Below, one piece after another: positions 17,061 through 26,511 of a stretch of DNA of 38,318 bases. Source of the stretch: Lachnospiraceae bacterium (GTDB lineage Bacteria; Bacillota; Clostridia; Lachnospirales; Lachnospiraceae); assembly GCA_017396555.1 (NCBI GenBank), contig JAFQLS010000053.1, positions 1 through 38,318 on the forward strand. Reading direction: 5' to 3'. The number at the start of each line of letters is the position of its first letter. The stretch's first letter is position 1. Below the pieces are notes generated by a model. The model had not been told where the DNA came from. It made no database searches and worked only from the letters and a program-made list of their open reading frames with translations. A program made the position numbers and the translations under genes.

Positions 17061-19279
17061 TATTTACTACCTTTCTTAGTTGTCTTAGACGCTTTAGCCG
17101 CCTTATTAGTTGTAAGCTTCTTATCAGCCTTAGAGTACTTGAAAACTGATACCGATAATGCAGGAACCTTAATTCTGATTGATTCTGCACGTCCATCACA
17201 TTCATCTGTTTTAGACTGCTTAAGTCTTGGATTAACAAATCCATTTCCACCAAACTTAACATTATCTGTACTAAAGATTTCTTTATACTTTCCAGCCTTG
17301 GGAACACCTATCTTATAATCATCTCTGTCAACATCATCGAAGTTACATACTACTACTAACATATCCTCTGGTTTTGAACCTTTTCTTGCATATACAATAA
17401 TATTTTCATTAGCTGAAATATTATTAATCCATTCAAATCCTTCTTCGGAATTATCAATCTCATACATAGCCTTCTCTGACATATAAACTTCATTCATAGC
17501 CTTTACACATTCATTTACGCTTGCAAACTTTTCTTCTGCAAGCGGTTCCTTATTAAATGAAGCACCCGTATATCCTTCATAGGATACAATATCGTTTCCT
17601 GTAAACAACATTTTCTTACCAGGATATGTCATATAATATCCAAGCATAAGCTTAAGATTAGCAAACTTCTTTTCTTCTGTTGCTCCTACCATTCTTCCAA
17701 GTAATGATGGCTGCCCATCATTAACCACATCATGTGTTAATGGAAGAATGAAATTATCATTAAATGTGTACACATAATTAAGTGTAAGTTCATTATAATA
17801 ATTTGTTCTTACATATGGATCATATTTGAGGTAATCCAGTAAATCTCTTCTCCATCCCTCATTATATTTAAAATCAAAGCCAAGACACTCTGTCGTTACA
17901 TCTGGTCCTGTCATATTCTGATAACCCGAATTATCCTGTGCAATTAGCATTCCACCTTCTACTTTCTTCTTGTAAATAGAATTCATATGCTTAATCATTT
18001 CTATTGCGTCAAGATTTTCATTTCCGCCGTAGATATTAGGCAACCATTCACCCGGCTTCTTATCATAATCAAGATACAACATTGCTGCTGCTGAAATAAT
18101 ATTTATACCGTCCATATGATATACATTTGTCCAGAAAAGTGTTGATGAAATGAGGAAATTTGATACTTCCGGTCTCGAATAATTAAATAATTTGGTATTA
18201 TATTTCGGACTATAACCCTTCTTCATATCATCATGCTCGTATAAACAGCTTCCATCAAATACTGCAAGACCTTCTTCTTCTGATGAAAAATGATTCATAG
18301 GAATATCCATAATAACACCAATATCGTTACCATGCATAACGTCAACAAATTTCTTCAACTGTTTAGGTGTTACAATAGCCGCATTAGGCGCATAATAATT
18401 ACGTGGTGCATTCTTACTGTCAATTATGTTCATTAGTTTGACATGTGTATATTTCATGTTCTTTACATAGTCAGCTATTTCTTCTACCTTATCATCTTCG
18501 AAACAGTCAATATAAAGTTCATAAATATTAAGTGGCGAATTATTAATATTCACATCTTTTCTCTTATTCATCCAACTGTCATCGTTCCACTTATATTCAT
18601 TTATATCATATACAACAGATGCGTTACCTGGTAATTTTTCTGTCATAAATGACATCGGGTCATATTTTATCTGGTTAATATCACCTTTCTTCTTCACTTC
18701 ATATTTGTACATTTCACCAGACTTAACTCCTGGTATAAATATTACAAATACACCTGTATCACCAACCTTTGTCATCTGGTGTTTTCTTCCATCCCAATTG
18801 TTAAACGGACCAACAACACTTACTCTTAATGCAAAAGGAGCCCATACTGCAAATCTAACACCTTCCACACCTCTGATTGTCATAGGATGTGCACCAAGAT
18901 AATCGTATACATCATACATGATTCCTGCATTATACTTTTTGATAACATCTACATTTATTCCTGTATCAAAACCATAAGCATCATAAAATTCGCTTGTATT
19001 TCCATCTTCATAAGTAGCTACAAGTGTATAATCAATCGTTTTCTTACCTGATAATAGTACAGCAAAAACACCTGCCTCATCTATCATTTCCATTGATTTA
19101 AGCTTATTGGTTGCAAGGTTTCTAACCTTAACTGTTGTTGCATCAGGAACAAATGCCTGAATCAAAAGACCATCCTTTACAATATGCTGACCAAGAACAT
19201 CTCCTGGTCTATCTGTATCAGAGTAGGTTATACCCTCAATGTCTCGCCAATTCAAAAGATTATATAGTTTATCATCCAT
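17060..19279 (-). CDS. Branching-enzyme-like GH13 protein with lost catalytic residues
   Basis: 739 residues from the ATG at 19277-19279, chosen for GGAGG 8 bases upstream; an in-frame ATG at 19298-19300 is weaker. It has the GlgB layout: a carbohydrate-binding module-like N-terminus (about 30-110), a second CBM48 (about 125-225, with FAVWAPFALRVSVVGPFNNWDG), a GH13 barrel (about 250-600) and a C-terminal beta domain. In the barrel, the GlgB segment G-L-R-V-D-A-V reads GINIISA, so the nucleophile Asp is Ile395 and the invariant Arg is Asn393. The acid/base segment AEES reads AQDN (Asp449). HD of the third catalytic motif is kept (Asp517). I infer a non-catalytic, glucan-binding protein. First gene of an operon with mscS. 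Confidence 0.85.
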   Translation of the reverse strand: MDDKLYNLLNWRDIEGITYSDTDRPGDVLGQHIVKDGLLIQAFVPDATTVKVRNLATNKLKSMEMIDEAGVFAVLLSGKKTIDYTLVATYEDGNTSEFYDAYGFDTGINVDVIKKYNAGIMYDVYDYLGAHPMTIRGVEGVRFAVWAPFALRVSVVGPFNNWDGRKHQMTKVGDTGVFVIFIPGVKSGEMYKYEVKKKGDINQIKYDPMSFMTEKLPGNASVVYDINEYKWNDDSWMNKRKDVNINNSPLNIYELYIDCFEDDKVEEIADYVKNMKYTHVKLMNIIDSKNAPRNYYAPNAAIVTPKQLKKFVDVMHGNDIGVIMDIPMNHFSSEEEGLAVFDGSCLYEHDDMKKGYSPKYNTKLFNYSRPEVSNFLISSTLFWTNVYHMDGINIISAAAMLYLDYDKKPGEWLPNIYGGNENLDAIEMIKHMNSIYKKKVEGGMLIAQDNSGYQNMTGPDVTTECLGFDFKYNEGWRRDLLDYLKYDPYVRTNYYNELTLNYVYTFNDNFILPLTHDVVNDGQPSLLGRMVGATEEKKFANLKLMLGYYMTYPGKKMLFTGNDIVSYEGYTGASFNKEPLAEEKFASVNECVKAMNEVYMSEKAMYEIDNSEEGFEWINNISANENIIVYARKGSKPEDMLVVVCNFDDVDRDDYKIGVPKAGKYKEIFSTDNVKFGGNGFVNPRLKQSKTDECDGRAESIRIKVPALSVSVFKYSKADKKLTTNKAAKASKTTKKGSK

Positions 19280-19311
19280 AACTGATACCTCCACGTTCAT
19301 ATTATTTATAA

Positions 19312-19340
19312 ATTATCTCATAAATAGAATCTTTTTTCAA
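19312..19340 (-). promoter_or_regulatory. Promoter of GH13-like/mscS operon
   Basis: On the minus strand: TTGAAA, 17-bp spacer, GATAAT, ending 32 bases before the chosen start at 19279. The bases from here to the DUF1015 gene end hold no clear terminator. Confidence 0.72.
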
Positions 19341-19408
19341 CTATTGTTATATGCATATTTATTTTTTAGCAGCAATACAGATTATGCATTATAATAACCA
19401 AATTGACA

Positions 19409-20644
19409 TTATAGTTTATGAATGAATAGCCCACTTCTGAGCTTTGGTTCAAACCATGTTGATTTTGGTGGCATTAACAGGCCTGCATCAGATACGTTAA
19501 ATAATTCATCTATTGATGTTGGATACATTGAAAATGCTACTGTCATATCAATTGAACATCTTCTCTCAAGTTCTGATAAACCTCTGATTCCTCCGATAAA
19601 ATCTACTCTCTTATCTACTCTTGGATCTTCTATACCAAGTATAGGTGCAAGAACATTGTCCTGCAATATTGAAACATCAAGTCCTTTTACAGGATCCTTC
19701 GATTTAATTTCAGCATTTGCAACTAATTTATACCATTCTTTGTCAAGATACATCCCTATAATCCCTTTTTCACTAGGACTATAAGGATTATTTCCAAGAT
19801 TTTCAACCTCAAATAATTCCCTAAGCTTTATTAAAAATTGCTCTTTAGTTAATCCATTAAGATCCTTAACAACCCTGTTATACGGCATAATCATAAGTTC
19901 CTCGTCCGGAAATAAAACAGACAGGAAATAATTAAATTCTTCTGTCCCATCATAATTAGGATTTTCTTCCCTTCTTTTAAATCCAACCTTTACTGCGGAT
20001 GCTGCTCTATGATGTCCGTCAGCAATATAAATACTATCCGTGTTTTCAAATGCAGTCTGAATAATATCTATTGAATTTTCGTCATCTATCTTCCATGCTG
20101 CATGCCTTATTCCATCATCAGCTACAAAGTTACAATAACTTTCTTTTTCCTTGGCTTCATTTACAACTCTTGTAATATCTTTATTGGCACGATACGCAAG
20201 AAAAATAGGTCCTGTTTGTGCATTACAGGTATCAACATGTCTTATTCTGTCAACTTCCTTATCCGCCCTCGTATTTTCGTGCTTTTTGATTACGTTATCA
20301 GCATAATCATCTATCGAAGCACAAGCCACAAGGCCAGTCTGTTTTCTACCCTCCATTGTAAGTTCGTACACAAAGTAGCATGGCTTATCCTCTTGTTCAA
20401 ACGAACCATCTTCGATCATTCCATCTAACAATTCTTTGGCTTTTGAATATACACAGTCTGCATATGTGTCTACCGAAGCATCAAACTGAGTCTCTGCTCT
20501 GTCTATTCTTAAAAATGAATATTTATCATCTTTGACAAGTTCACATGCTTCTTCTCTGCTATATACATCATAAGGTAATGCCGCAATCTTACTTGCAAGT
20601 TCCTTCTTTGGTCTAACACATTTAAATGGTTTTACTGTTGCCAT
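19409..20644 (-). CDS. DUF1015 protein of the serine operon
   Basis: 411 residues starting at MATVKPF (AAAGGAAA ribosome site; the upstream ATG at 20668 is less likely). Features of DUF1015 are visible: an N-terminal RPKKELASKIAALPYDV, KHENTRADKEVDR at about 121-133 and IYIADGHHRAASA with D-G-H-H-R at 209-213. The biochemical role is unknown to me. The family is repeatedly found with serC and serA in clostridia, as here, which points to serine metabolism. The DGHHR motif recalls the ParB-like serine kinases SerK/SbnI (inference, not proof of homology). A hairpin separates it from serA, so its expression may be lower or separately controlled. Confidence 0.85.
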   Translation of the reverse strand: MATVKPFKCVRPKKELASKIAALPYDVYSREEACELVKDDKYSFLRIDRAETQFDASVDTYADCVYSKAKELLDGMIEDGSFEQEDKPCYFVYELTMEGRKQTGLVACASIDDYADNVIKKHENTRADKEVDRIRHVDTCNAQTGPIFLAYRANKDITRVVNEAKEKESYCNFVADDGIRHAAWKIDDENSIDIIQTAFENTDSIYIADGHHRAASAVKVGFKRREENPNYDGTEEFNYFLSVLFPDEELMIMPYNRVVKDLNGLTKEQFLIKLRELFEVENLGNNPYSPSEKGIIGMYLDKEWYKLVANAEIKSKDPVKGLDVSILQDNVLAPILGIEDPRVDKRVDFIGGIRGLSELERRCSIDMTVAFSMYPTSIDELFNVSDAGLLMPPKSTWFEPKLRSGLFIHKL

Positions 20645-20708
20645 ATTTAATTTCCTTTCCCTATACATTTATTAGTCTAAAATATATATCACTTGATATA
20701 TTATAAAA

Positions 20709-20739
20709 TGAACGCTTTCATCTAAGACAAAAGCGTTCA
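20709..20739 (-). terminator. Hairpin between serA and DUF1015 gene
   Basis: A 10-bp stem TGAACGCTTT / AAAGCGTTCA with an 11-base loop, followed on the minus strand by TTTATAATATATC. It may be a terminator or partial attenuator. TATAAT directly after it could be a -10 box, but no good -35 at the proper distance is seen. Confidence 0.65.
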
Positions 20740-20761
20740 AATATATTACACTTATATTTTA

Positions 20762-21925
20762 TTATTTAACTATTCTAACCTTGATTACACCATCAATTGC
20801 TGCAATTTTATCTGCAACTTCTTCAGTTGCTGCTGAGTCAAGGTCAAGCATTGTGTATGAAAAATCACCTTTACTCTTGTTAATCATATCAGAAATATTA
20901 ACTCCTGCTTCTGCCATAATTCCTGAGAACTGACTAATCATATTAGGTACATTCTTATGACAGATTGTAATACGACCTGCCTTGTTACATACACCCATAT
21001 CACACATTGGGTAGTTTACTGAGTTGATAATGTTACCATTTTCAACAAAATCAGCTATCTGGTTAGCAGCCATAACTGCACAGTTATCTTCTGACTCTTC
21101 TGTAGACGCACCAAGATGTGGTGTAGCTATTACATTTGGGGCCTTAACAATTGCTGCGTTAGGGAAGTCTGTAACATATTTTCTTACCTTACCTGATTCA
21201 AGTGCTGCAATCATATCTTCATCATTTACAAGTGTATCTCTTGAGAAGTTAAGAACTACAACTCCATCTTTCATCAAGCTGATTGAAGTCTTATTAATCA
21301 TTCCAATTGTATCCTTAAGTGCCGGAACGTGAATTGAAATATAATCACACTCTGCAAATATTTCTGCATTTGACTTAACAACCTTTACATGTCTTGAAAG
21401 ATTAAGCGCATTATTTACTGAAAGGAAAGGATCACAACCCATTACTTCCATACCAAGTGCATCGCCTGCATTTGCAACTAATACACCAATAGCACCAAGA
21501 CCAATAACACCAAGCTTCTTACCTTTAATTTCTGTTCCGGCAAATTTAGACTTAGCCTTTTCCATTGTCTTGTTAATGTTCTCATCATTTTCATTTTCTT
21601 TTACCCACTGCATACCGCCTTTTACATCTCTTGCAGCAAGAAGCATACCTGTAATAACTGATTCCTTAACACCATTTGCATTTGCACCTGGTGTATTGAA
21701 AACAACGATACCCTTTTCTGCACACTTATCAAGCGGAATGTTATTAACTCCTGCACCTGCTCTTGCAACTGCAATCAAGCCTGCAGGCAGTTCTAAATCA
21801 TGCATAGCTGCACTTCTTACAAGTGCAACGTTTGCATTGTTAAAATCATCTGTTAATTCATAGTTATCGCCTAACTGATTAAGACCAACCTTAGCAATTG
21901 GATTAAGACAGTTTACTTTAATCAT
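20762..21925 (-). CDS. serA: D-3-phosphoglycerate dehydrogenase
   Basis: 387 residues, the short SerA form with one ACT domain. It oxidises 3-phosphoglycerate to 3-phosphohydroxypyruvate with NAD+, the first step of serine synthesis. Visible are the Rossmann motif GVIGLGAIGVLVAN, the active-site Arg region RAGAGVNNIP, NFSRD and the catalytic His in ATPHLGASTEE. The ACT domain (about 315-387) probably gives serine feedback control. It starts 27 bases after serC in the same operon. Confidence 0.96.
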   Translation of the reverse strand: MIKVNCLNPIAKVGLNQLGDNYELTDDFNNANVALVRSAAMHDLELPAGLIAVARAGAGVNNIPLDKCAEKGIVVFNTPGANANGVKESVITGMLLAARDVKGGMQWVKENENDENINKTMEKAKSKFAGTEIKGKKLGVIGLGAIGVLVANAGDALGMEVMGCDPFLSVNNALNLSRHVKVVKSNAEIFAECDYISIHVPALKDTIGMINKTSISLMKDGVVVLNFSRDTLVNDEDMIAALESGKVRKYVTDFPNAAIVKAPNVIATPHLGASTEESEDNCAVMAANQIADFVENGNIINSVNYPMCDMGVCNKAGRITICHKNVPNMISQFSGIMAEAGVNISDMINKSKGDFSYTMLDLDSAATEEVADKIAAIDGVIKVRIVK

Positions 21926-21952
21926 AATCTAATTTCCTCTCTATAAATTTAA

Positions 21953-23035
21953 TTACATATTTTCAGCTTCAAATTTCTTCATGAATTCTACTAATTTTTC
22001 AACACCTTCGATTGGCATAGCATTGTAGATACTAGCTCTCATACCTCCAACAGTTCTATGTCCCTTAAGGTTTTCAAATCCAGCTTCCTTAGCTTCCTTC
22101 ACAAATTTTGCATCTAATTCTTCATTACCTGTAACAAATGGTACATTCATAAGCGAACGATCCTCAGCAGCGACTGTTCCCTTGAACAACTTGCTCTCAT
22201 CAAGGAAATCATAAAGAATCTTAGCTTTCTTCTCATTGTATTCCTTCATTGCTGCAAGTCCGCCCTGCTTCTTTAACCACTTAAACACTTTACCACATAT
22301 ATAAATACCATATGCTGGAGGTGTGTTATATAATGATTTATTATCTGCATGAATCTTGTACTGTAACATTGTTGGTGTACCTTCAAGTACATCTTCTGTA
22401 ATTAAATCTTCTCTGATGATTACAATTACAACACCTGCTGGTCCGATATTCTTCTGAACACCACCATAAATTATACCATACTTAGTAACATCTACTGGTT
22501 CTGATAAGAAACATGAAGATACATCTGATACTAAGGTTTTACCCTTTGTATTTGGAAGTGTCTTAAACTTTGTTCCATAAATTGTGTTGTTCTCACAGAT
22601 ATATACATAGTCTGCATCTTCGCTGATTGGAAGGTCTGAACAATCCGGAATATAAGAGAATGTCTTGTCTTCAGATGTAGCAATTTTATTAGCTTTACCA
22701 TACTTAGAAGCTTCCTGGAAAGCCTTCTTAGCCCACTGACCTGTTACTATGTAATCTGCAACTTTATTTTTCATAAGGTTCATTGGAATCATAGCAAACT
22801 GCTGAGATGCTCCACCCTGTAAGAATAATACCTTGTAATTGTCAGGAATATTCATAAGATCTCTCAAATCCTGCTCTGCCTCTGTAATGATTTTTTCATA
22901 AGCCTTTGATCTATGGCTCATTTCCATTACAGACATTCCAGTTCCTTCATAATCTAACATTTCTGCTGCTGCTTCTTTTAATACTTCTTCAGGTAAAACA
23001 GCCGGACCTGCTGAAAAGTTATAAACTCTTGCCAT
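21953..23035 (-). CDS. serC: Phosphoserine aminotransferase
   Basis: 360 residues from MARVYNFSAGPAVLPEEVL; AAGGAGG lies 9 bases upstream of this ATG. It is a PLP enzyme that converts 3-phosphohydroxypyruvate to O-phosphoserine. The PLP lysine is in GGVQKNIGPAGV, and GHRTVGGMRASIYNA is typical of the C-terminal substrate site. First gene of serC-serA, with its own consensus promoter. No phosphoserine phosphatase (serB) is present in the window. Confidence 0.97.
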   Translation of the reverse strand: MARVYNFSAGPAVLPEEVLKEAAAEMLDYEGTGMSVMEMSHRSKAYEKIITEAEQDLRDLMNIPDNYKVLFLQGGASQQFAMIPMNLMKNKVADYIVTGQWAKKAFQEASKYGKANKIATSEDKTFSYIPDCSDLPISEDADYVYICENNTIYGTKFKTLPNTKGKTLVSDVSSCFLSEPVDVTKYGIIYGGVQKNIGPAGVVIVIIREDLITEDVLEGTPTMLQYKIHADNKSLYNTPPAYGIYICGKVFKWLKKQGGLAAMKEYNEKKAKILYDFLDESKLFKGTVAAEDRSLMNVPFVTGNEELDAKFVKEAKEAGFENLKGHRTVGGMRASIYNAMPIEGVEKLVEFMKKFEAENM

Positions 23036-23083
23036 TTTTAGTATCCTCCTTAAATTATGCACTTTAGCGCACCACTGTAAACA

Positions 23084-23112
23084 ATTTTACAACTATGATT
23101 TTATAATGTCAA
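23084..23112 (-). promoter_or_regulatory. serC promoter
   Basis: On the minus strand: TTGACA, 17-bp spacer, TAAAAT. It sits in the 84-base gap after ilvB, so the serine operon can be transcribed independently of leuB-ilvD-ilvB. No terminator was seen between the two, so read-through is possible. Confidence 0.82.
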
Positions 23113-23119
23113 TAAACAA

Positions 23120-24799
23120 TTACTTGCTTTCTAAATCTTCCTGACTAAATGCTTCACTGATAGGTGCTCCCGGTGCTACCATCGGGAATACTTTATCATC
23201 GCTATCTATCTGACATTCAATTACTACCGGAATATTTAATTCCATTGCCTCTCTAAGTGCAGGCTCAAACTCTTCTTTCCTTGTTACTCTGTATGCCTTA
23301 GCACCCATTGCTTCTGCCAATTTAACAAAATCTACTGAATCATTGAGTGTAGTATTAGAATATCTCTGACCATAGAAAAGTGTCTGCCACTGTCTAACCA
23401 TACCAAGGACATGATTGTTAATTACAACTTGAATAATTGGTATGTTGTATCTCGTTGCAGTCGCAATTTCATTCATATTCATACGGAAACATCCGTCACC
23501 GGCAATATTAATAACAGTTTTATCCTTGTTACCAACCTTTGAACCTATACATGCTCCAAGTCCGTAACCCATTGTTCCTGCACCACCTGATGTAATAAGA
23601 GTTCTTGGTTTAGCATATTTATAATACTGAGCCGTCCACATCTGATGCTGACCAACTTCTGTGGTTATAATCGCATCACCTTTAGTTATGTCATAAATCT
23701 TTTCAATAACAAACGGTCCTGTAAGGGCATCTTCATTATATCTTAACGGATAATTTTCCTTTAATTCAAGAATTCTGTTCTTCCATTCTGTTCTGTCGAT
23801 TTCAGGTATAACAGGATTAAGTCTCTTAAGCACTTCTTTAATGTCGCCAATAATACTTGCTGTTGTTTTGATATTCTTATTAATTTCAGCAGGATCAACA
23901 TCTATATGTAATACCTTTGCATTCTTTGCGAATTTCTTAGCATTACCGGTTACTCTGTCACTAAATCTTGCACCAACTGCAATAAGAAGGTCACATTCAG
24001 TAACACCAAAGTTAGAAGCCTTAGTTCCATGCATACCAATCATACCTGTATACATTTCTTCTGTTCCGGGAAAAACACCCTTACCCATAAGTGAATCACA
24101 TACAGGTGCATCAACCTTTTTACAAAATTCTCTAACTTCTTCATATGCATTTGATAAAACGCATCCTCCGCCAAGATAAATAAAAGGTTTCTTAGCCTTT
24201 GAAATAAGCTTAACAGCTTTTTCAATATCCTCTTCTCTGATATTTTCAGATGCCGGCTTGACTTCTATAGGCATTTCTCTTGTATATTCACACATATCTG
24301 CTGTAGCATCTTTAGTGACATCCACCAGTACAGGGCCCGGACGACCTGACTGTGCAACATAAAACGCCTTTCTTAATGTCTTAGCAAGTGCATTTACATC
24401 CTTTACAATATAATTATGCTTTGTGATAGGTATTGTAACACCTACGATATCGATTTCCTGAAAGGAATCTTTTCCAAGTGCCGGTTTTGCAACATTAGCC
24501 GTAATTATAACCATCGGAATCGAATCCATATAAGCTGTTGCAATTCCTGTTACAAGATTTGTTGCACCAGGACCCGATGTTGCCATACATACACCAACCT
24601 TACCTGTTGAACGCGCATATCCATCGGCAGCATGAGCTGCACCCTGTTCGTGAGAAGTAAGATAATGTGTAATTTCATCTGAATGCTTATATAACGCATC
24701 ATAAACATTAAGAATTGTTCCACCCGGATAACCAAATACGGTATCTACGCCTTGCTCTTTCAAGCATTCTATAATAATTTCTGAACCTGTTAACTGCAT
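23120..24799 (-). CDS. ilvB: Acetolactate synthase large subunit
   Basis: 559 residues from MQLTGSEIII (GAAAGGA ribosome site). It is a ThDP- and FAD-dependent enzyme that forms acetolactate or acetohydroxybutyrate, the first common step of valine/isoleucine synthesis. Visible are the catalytic Glu51 in TSHEQGAAHAADGYARS, SGPGATNLVTGIA and the ThDP motif AGDGCFRMNMNEI ending at VVINNH. No small regulatory subunit (ilvN) follows; serC comes next. It starts 16 bases after ilvD in one operon. Confidence 0.96.
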   Translation of the reverse strand: MQLTGSEIIIECLKEQGVDTVFGYPGGTILNVYDALYKHSDEITHYLTSHEQGAAHAADGYARSTGKVGVCMATSGPGATNLVTGIATAYMDSIPMVIITANVAKPALGKDSFQEIDIVGVTIPITKHNYIVKDVNALAKTLRKAFYVAQSGRPGPVLVDVTKDATADMCEYTREMPIEVKPASENIREEDIEKAVKLISKAKKPFIYLGGGCVLSNAYEEVREFCKKVDAPVCDSLMGKGVFPGTEEMYTGMIGMHGTKASNFGVTECDLLIAVGARFSDRVTGNAKKFAKNAKVLHIDVDPAEINKNIKTTASIIGDIKEVLKRLNPVIPEIDRTEWKNRILELKENYPLRYNEDALTGPFVIEKIYDITKGDAIITTEVGQHQMWTAQYYKYAKPRTLITSGGAGTMGYGLGACIGSKVGNKDKTVINIAGDGCFRMNMNEIATATRYNIPIIQVVINNHVLGMVRQWQTLFYGQRYSNTTLNDSVDFVKLAEAMGAKAYRVTRKEEFEPALREAMELNIPVVIECQIDSDDKVFPMVAPGAPISEAFSQEDLESK

Positions 24800-24815
24800 A
24801 TATACATTCCTTTCA

Positions 24816-26486
24816 TTAGTTATTATTTGTTTTAAGAACAGCACCCTCATTAGCTGATGAAACCATTGATGCGTATCTTGCAAGGTAGCCTGTAGTTACC
24901 TTCGGTTCTCTTGGTTGCCATTTAGCCCTTCTTGTTGCCATTTCTTCATCTGTTATATCAACATCTATTGTATTGGCATTTATATTTATCTTAATAATAT
25001 CACCTTCTTCAATAAGTGCAATCGGACCACCAACTGCTGCCTCTGGTGATACATGACCAATAGAAGCTCCTCTTGAAGCACCTGAGAATCTACCATCTGT
25101 GATAAGAGCCACACTAGCTCCAAGTCCCATTCCGGCGATTGCTGATGTAGGATTAAGCATTTCTCTCATACCTGGTCCTCCCTTTGGTCCTTCATATCTG
25201 ATAACTACTACATCCCCGGCTACAATCTTACCTCCCTTGATAGCATCGATTGCATCTTCCTCACAGTCAAATACTCTTGCAGGGCCTGAATGCTCTAACA
25301 TTTCCGGTACAACTGCCGATCTCTTAACTACACATGAATCCGGTGCAAGGTTACCCTTAAGAACAGCAATACCACCTGTTTCACTATATGGATTTTCAAC
25401 CGGTCTTATAACCTCAGGATCTCTATTAAACACATTCTTAATATTTTCACCAACAGTTTTACCTGTAGCTGTAATAATATCAAGATTAAGAAGATTTTTC
25501 TTACTTAACTCATTCATTACTGCATAAATACCACCAGCCTCATTAAGCTGTTCCATATATGTATATCCTGCCGGTGCAAGATGACAAAGATTAGGTGTTC
25601 TTGCACTTACTTCATTAGCTATGTCAAGATTAAGATTTACTCCTGCTTCCTTAGCAATAGCTGGTAAATGAAGCATTGTATTTGTAGAACAACCAAGTGC
25701 CATATCTACTGTAAGTGCATTCATAAATGCTTTCTCTGTCATAATATCTCTTGGTCTAATATTCTTCTCAAGAAGTTCCATAACCTTCATACCTGCATGC
25801 TTTGCAAGCTTAATTCTCTCAGAATATACTGCCGGTATTGTACCATTTCCCTGTAATCCCATACCAATTGCTTCTGTAAGGCAGTTCATACTGTTAGCTG
25901 TATACATACCTGAACATGAACCACAGGTTGGGCAGGCTTTGTTTTCAAATTCCTCTACATCTTCTAATGACATTGTTCCCGCTGCATATGAACCAACAGC
26001 CTCAAACATACTTGAAAGACTTCTTCTTTCACCCTTTACACGACCAGCAAGCATTGGGCCACCACTAACAAATACAGTAGGCACATTTACTCTTGCTGCT
26101 GCCATTAACAATCCCGGTACATTCTTATCACAGTTCGGAATCATTACAAGTGCATCAAACTGATGTGCTAACGCCATTGCTTCTGTTGAATCTGCAATCA
26201 AATCTCTTGTTACAAGAGAATATTTCATTCCTGTATGTCCCATTGCAATACCATCACATACTGCAATTGCCGGAAACATTATAGGTGTACCACCTGCCAT
26301 TGCCACACCAATCTTAACTGCTTCTGCAAGCTTATCAAGGTGCATATGTCCCGGTACTATTTCATTGTGTGAACATACAATACCTACCAATGGTTTTTCA
26401 AGTTCTTCTTTAGTTAAGCCTAAAGCATTAAATAATGAACGATGAGGTGCCTGTTGCATCCCTGTCTTTACTGCATCACTTTTCAT
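24816..26486 (-). CDS. ilvD: Dihydroxyacid dehydratase
   Basis: 556 residues, normal length. It dehydrates dihydroxyisovalerate and dihydroxymethylvalerate in valine/isoleucine synthesis. Cluster motifs are [11 protein letters not shown] (Cys119) and [18 protein letters not shown] (Cys185/188/191). The position that is a cysteine in [2Fe-2S] plant-type enzymes reads VPGHMHL, as in E. coli IlvD, so I expect an oxygen-labile [4Fe-4S] type, fitting an anaerobe. It starts 25 bases after leuB. Confidence 0.97.
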   Translation of the reverse strand: MKSDAVKTGMQQAPHRSLFNALGLTKEELEKPLVGIVCSHNEIVPGHMHLDKLAEAVKIGVAMAGGTPIMFPAIAVCDGIAMGHTGMKYSLVTRDLIADSTEAMALAHQFDALVMIPNCDKNVPGLLMAAARVNVPTVFVSGGPMLAGRVKGERRSLSSMFEAVGSYAAGTMSLEDVEEFENKACPTCGSCSGMYTANSMNCLTEAIGMGLQGNGTIPAVYSERIKLAKHAGMKVMELLEKNIRPRDIMTEKAFMNALTVDMALGCSTNTMLHLPAIAKEAGVNLNLDIANEVSARTPNLCHLAPAGYTYMEQLNEAGGIYAVMNELSKKNLLNLDIITATGKTVGENIKNVFNRDPEVIRPVENPYSETGGIAVLKGNLAPDSCVVKRSAVVPEMLEHSGPARVFDCEEDAIDAIKGGKIVAGDVVVIRYEGPKGGPGMREMLNPTSAIAGMGLGASVALITDGRFSGASRGASIGHVSPEAAVGGPIALIEEGDIIKININANTIDVDITDEEMATRRAKWQPREPKVTTGYLARYASMVSSANEGAVLKTNNN

Positions 26487-26511
26487 AATAATCCTCCAAT
26501 TTATTCAATTC

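Noticed and set aside
25099-25527. 142-codon plus-strand frame opposite ilvD
   Set aside because: Mirror frame of the conserved ilvD catalytic region; no ribosome site.
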